From Peptacetobacter sp900539645 (GTDB lineage: Bacteria > Bacillota > Clostridia > Peptostreptococcales > Peptostreptococcaceae), in NCBI RefSeq assembly GCF_047807365.1, contig NZ_JBLOUI010000020.1, positions 1 to 43,663 on the forward strand: a stretch of 43,663 nucleotides of DNA, in the 5' to 3' direction. Below are positions 43,559 to 43,663 of this stretch, one piece after another. The notes beneath the pieces are model-generated. The model did not search any database. It had not been told where the DNA came from and worked only from the letters and a program-made list of their open reading frames with translations. The first letter of the stretch is position 1. Every line of letters begins with the position of its first letter. Position numbers and translations under genes: made by a program.

Positions 43559-43663
43559 GAACCCCCCAGTAAAACTGGGGGTTCTTCATTTGACGCCTAT
43601 AAGGCTCAACTTCCAGCTACGCTTCAAAGCGTATGTCGGTCCGCCACTCGCTAACTACTTCTG
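43559..43663 (-). mobile_element. Structured right end of a probable IS200/IS605-type element (candidate omega RNA), cut by window edge
   Basis: A strong hairpin, GAACCCCC and GGGGGTTC with an inner AGT/ACT pair (43559-43584), has a U-run when read on the minus strand. Inside it toward the window edge are GCCT/AGGC (43595-43605) and a perfect TACGCTT/AAGCGTA stem (43618-43633). Several compact hairpins ending in a GAAC...GTTC palindrome resemble right ends of IS200/IS605 elements, where an omega RNA overlaps the 3' end of tnpB. The element body would lie beyond the window. A plain terminator for a minus-strand gene is the alternative. Confidence 0.45.

Overview
This is a low-GC, AT-rich Firmicutes chromosome segment. 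The gene content (HydE/HydG/HydF [FeFe]-hydrogenase maturases, CWB2-plus-CAP surface proteins, the mutS-mutL-miaA-hfq-methionine gamma-lyase order, fused osmoprotectant permeases, a PrdX-type deacylase) suggests an anaerobic Clostridia member, most likely Peptostreptococcaceae. No rRNA gene or other taxonomic marker is present, so this is inference.

Layout. 1-616 is non-coding and holds terminators plus a probable orphan small RNA with its own promoter. 617-4866 is the hydrogenase maturation locus: a TM1266-type regulator divergent from hydE-hydG-hydF. 5160-7071 is an OmpR-type two-component pair. 7314-7844 is an ECF transporter S component, convergent with a solenoid protein of 26-residue repeats (7897-9081). 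9377-11834 carries two radical SAM enzymes and a pyridoxal/pyridoxamine kinase. 12020-14433 is a lantibiotic-immunity-like ABC transporter (LanFEG/CprABC type). 14621-15735 holds two overlapping DUF3841 paralogues. 16121-20193 is a PRD activator with an ascorbate-type PTS (IIA, IIB, IIC).

20255-24385 is an accessory patch: a remnant of an ADP-ribosylglycohydrolase gene, a DUF4869 protein overlapping-coupled to a P-loop ATPase, upp, a PH-like membrane protein and a possible IS200/IS605 end relic. After a 4x[4Fe-4S] ferredoxin comes the conserved mutS-mutL-miaA-hfq-MGL block (25058-32619). Next are a decayed and an intact CWB2/CAP surface protein (32671-35488), a PepV-like dipeptidase, an osmoprotectant ABC system, a MATE exporter, a prolyl-tRNA deacylase-like protein and a DUF554 membrane protein. 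The window ends in what looks like the structured right end of an IS200/IS605-type element.

The most striking pattern is a family of about 75-125 bp nested-hairpin elements, seen five times (15740-15861, about 20255-20377, 22167-22276, 24311-24385, 41959-42082). All five lie downstream of a gene and in the same orientation as that gene; four start within a few bases of its stop codon. Outer and inner stems show paired sequence changes that keep pairing, while internal-loop bases (GCTCC on the 5' side, TTGTCG on the 3' side) are conserved. This looks like either a dispersed structured 3'-UTR/terminator RNA or a MITE-like palindrome, and I do not recognise it as a named family.
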